64,000 bases of DNA from Protula sp. h YS-2021 (taxonomy: Eukaryota; Annelida; Polychaeta; Sabellida; Serpulidae): positions 101,190,439 to 101,254,438 of the forward strand of contig OX457025.1 in assembly GCA_949752745.1 (NCBI GenBank), written 5' to 3'. Numbering within the stretch: position 1 is the stretch's first letter; each line of letters begins with the position of its first letter. The position numbers and the translations under genes are program-made. Under the pieces are notes generated by a model. That model was not told where the DNA came from, did no database searches, and saw only the letters and a program-made list of their open reading frames with translations. Shown piece after piece: positions 63,996 through 64,000 of this stretch.

Positions 63996-64000
63996 AATGC

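Overview
This is eukaryotic nuclear DNA from an animal. It is AT-rich, with long introns (GT...AG), poly(A) signals, microsatellites, many minisatellites and transposon remains. Dispersed repeats built on 'gaccttgacc' and 'gtccgtctgtccg' (25.9-27.2 kb), the CR1-like retrotransposon tail and the domain make-up suggest a lophotrochozoan, most likely a mollusc. The species cannot be named from the sequence. There is one 200-N assembly gap (58594-58793).

Three multi-exon genes, all on the + strand, can be rebuilt exon by exon from splice sites, phase and protein families. (1) 12963-18297: an SLC16/monocarboxylate-transporter-like membrane protein, 8 exons, about 473 aa, with a one-base frame mismatch at the exon 4/5 junction. 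(2) 29536-39152: a secreted protein with signal peptide, EGF, F5/8-type-C (discoidin) and three further EGF domains, 11 exons, exactly 384 codons including the stop. (3) 54152-63995: an F-box protein of the FBXO16 type, at least 13 exons, one more probably missing in or near the gap. A weakly supported open region lies at 46441-47908 (+). A compact C2H2 zinc-finger gene lies at 6140-6877 (-) inside a mobile element.

Mobile and repeat content, left to right: a CR1-like 3' tail (about 2.3 kb); a decayed copy of the last two transporter exons (3.06-3.43 kb); a 2622-bp TIR element (4314-6935) with a 6-bp target duplication, whose empty site survives in a diverged duplicate of the flanking DNA at 10.4 kb; a 36-bp minisatellite (19.8-22.2 kb) open for 715 codons on the minus strand; a 50-bp array (24.4-24.8 kb); a molluscan-type repeat (25.9-27.2 kb); a 40-bp array (33-34.2 kb); an IS630/Tc1-like transposase relic (about 37-38 kb); 60-, 38- and 19-bp arrays (43.5-47.7 kb); and four arrays inside the F-box gene.

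The most striking observation is that several tandem arrays are made of splice junctions. The 40-bp array repeats the 3' end of a discoidin exon plus its 5' splice site 30 times. In the F-box gene, a 25-bp array repeats the acceptor of exon 6 twelve times. A ~152-bp array repeats the exon 7 end plus donor three times. A ~133-bp array repeats the exon 12 end, its donor, the whole ~43-58-nt intron and the next acceptor 18 times. Weaker, degenerate junction copies sit beside exons 5, 7 and 9 of that gene and exon 4 of the transporter. In each major array the copy that keeps the reading frame lies at the edge of the array. This locus therefore looks like repeated local duplication across exon-intron boundaries, leaving many decoy or alternative splice sites.
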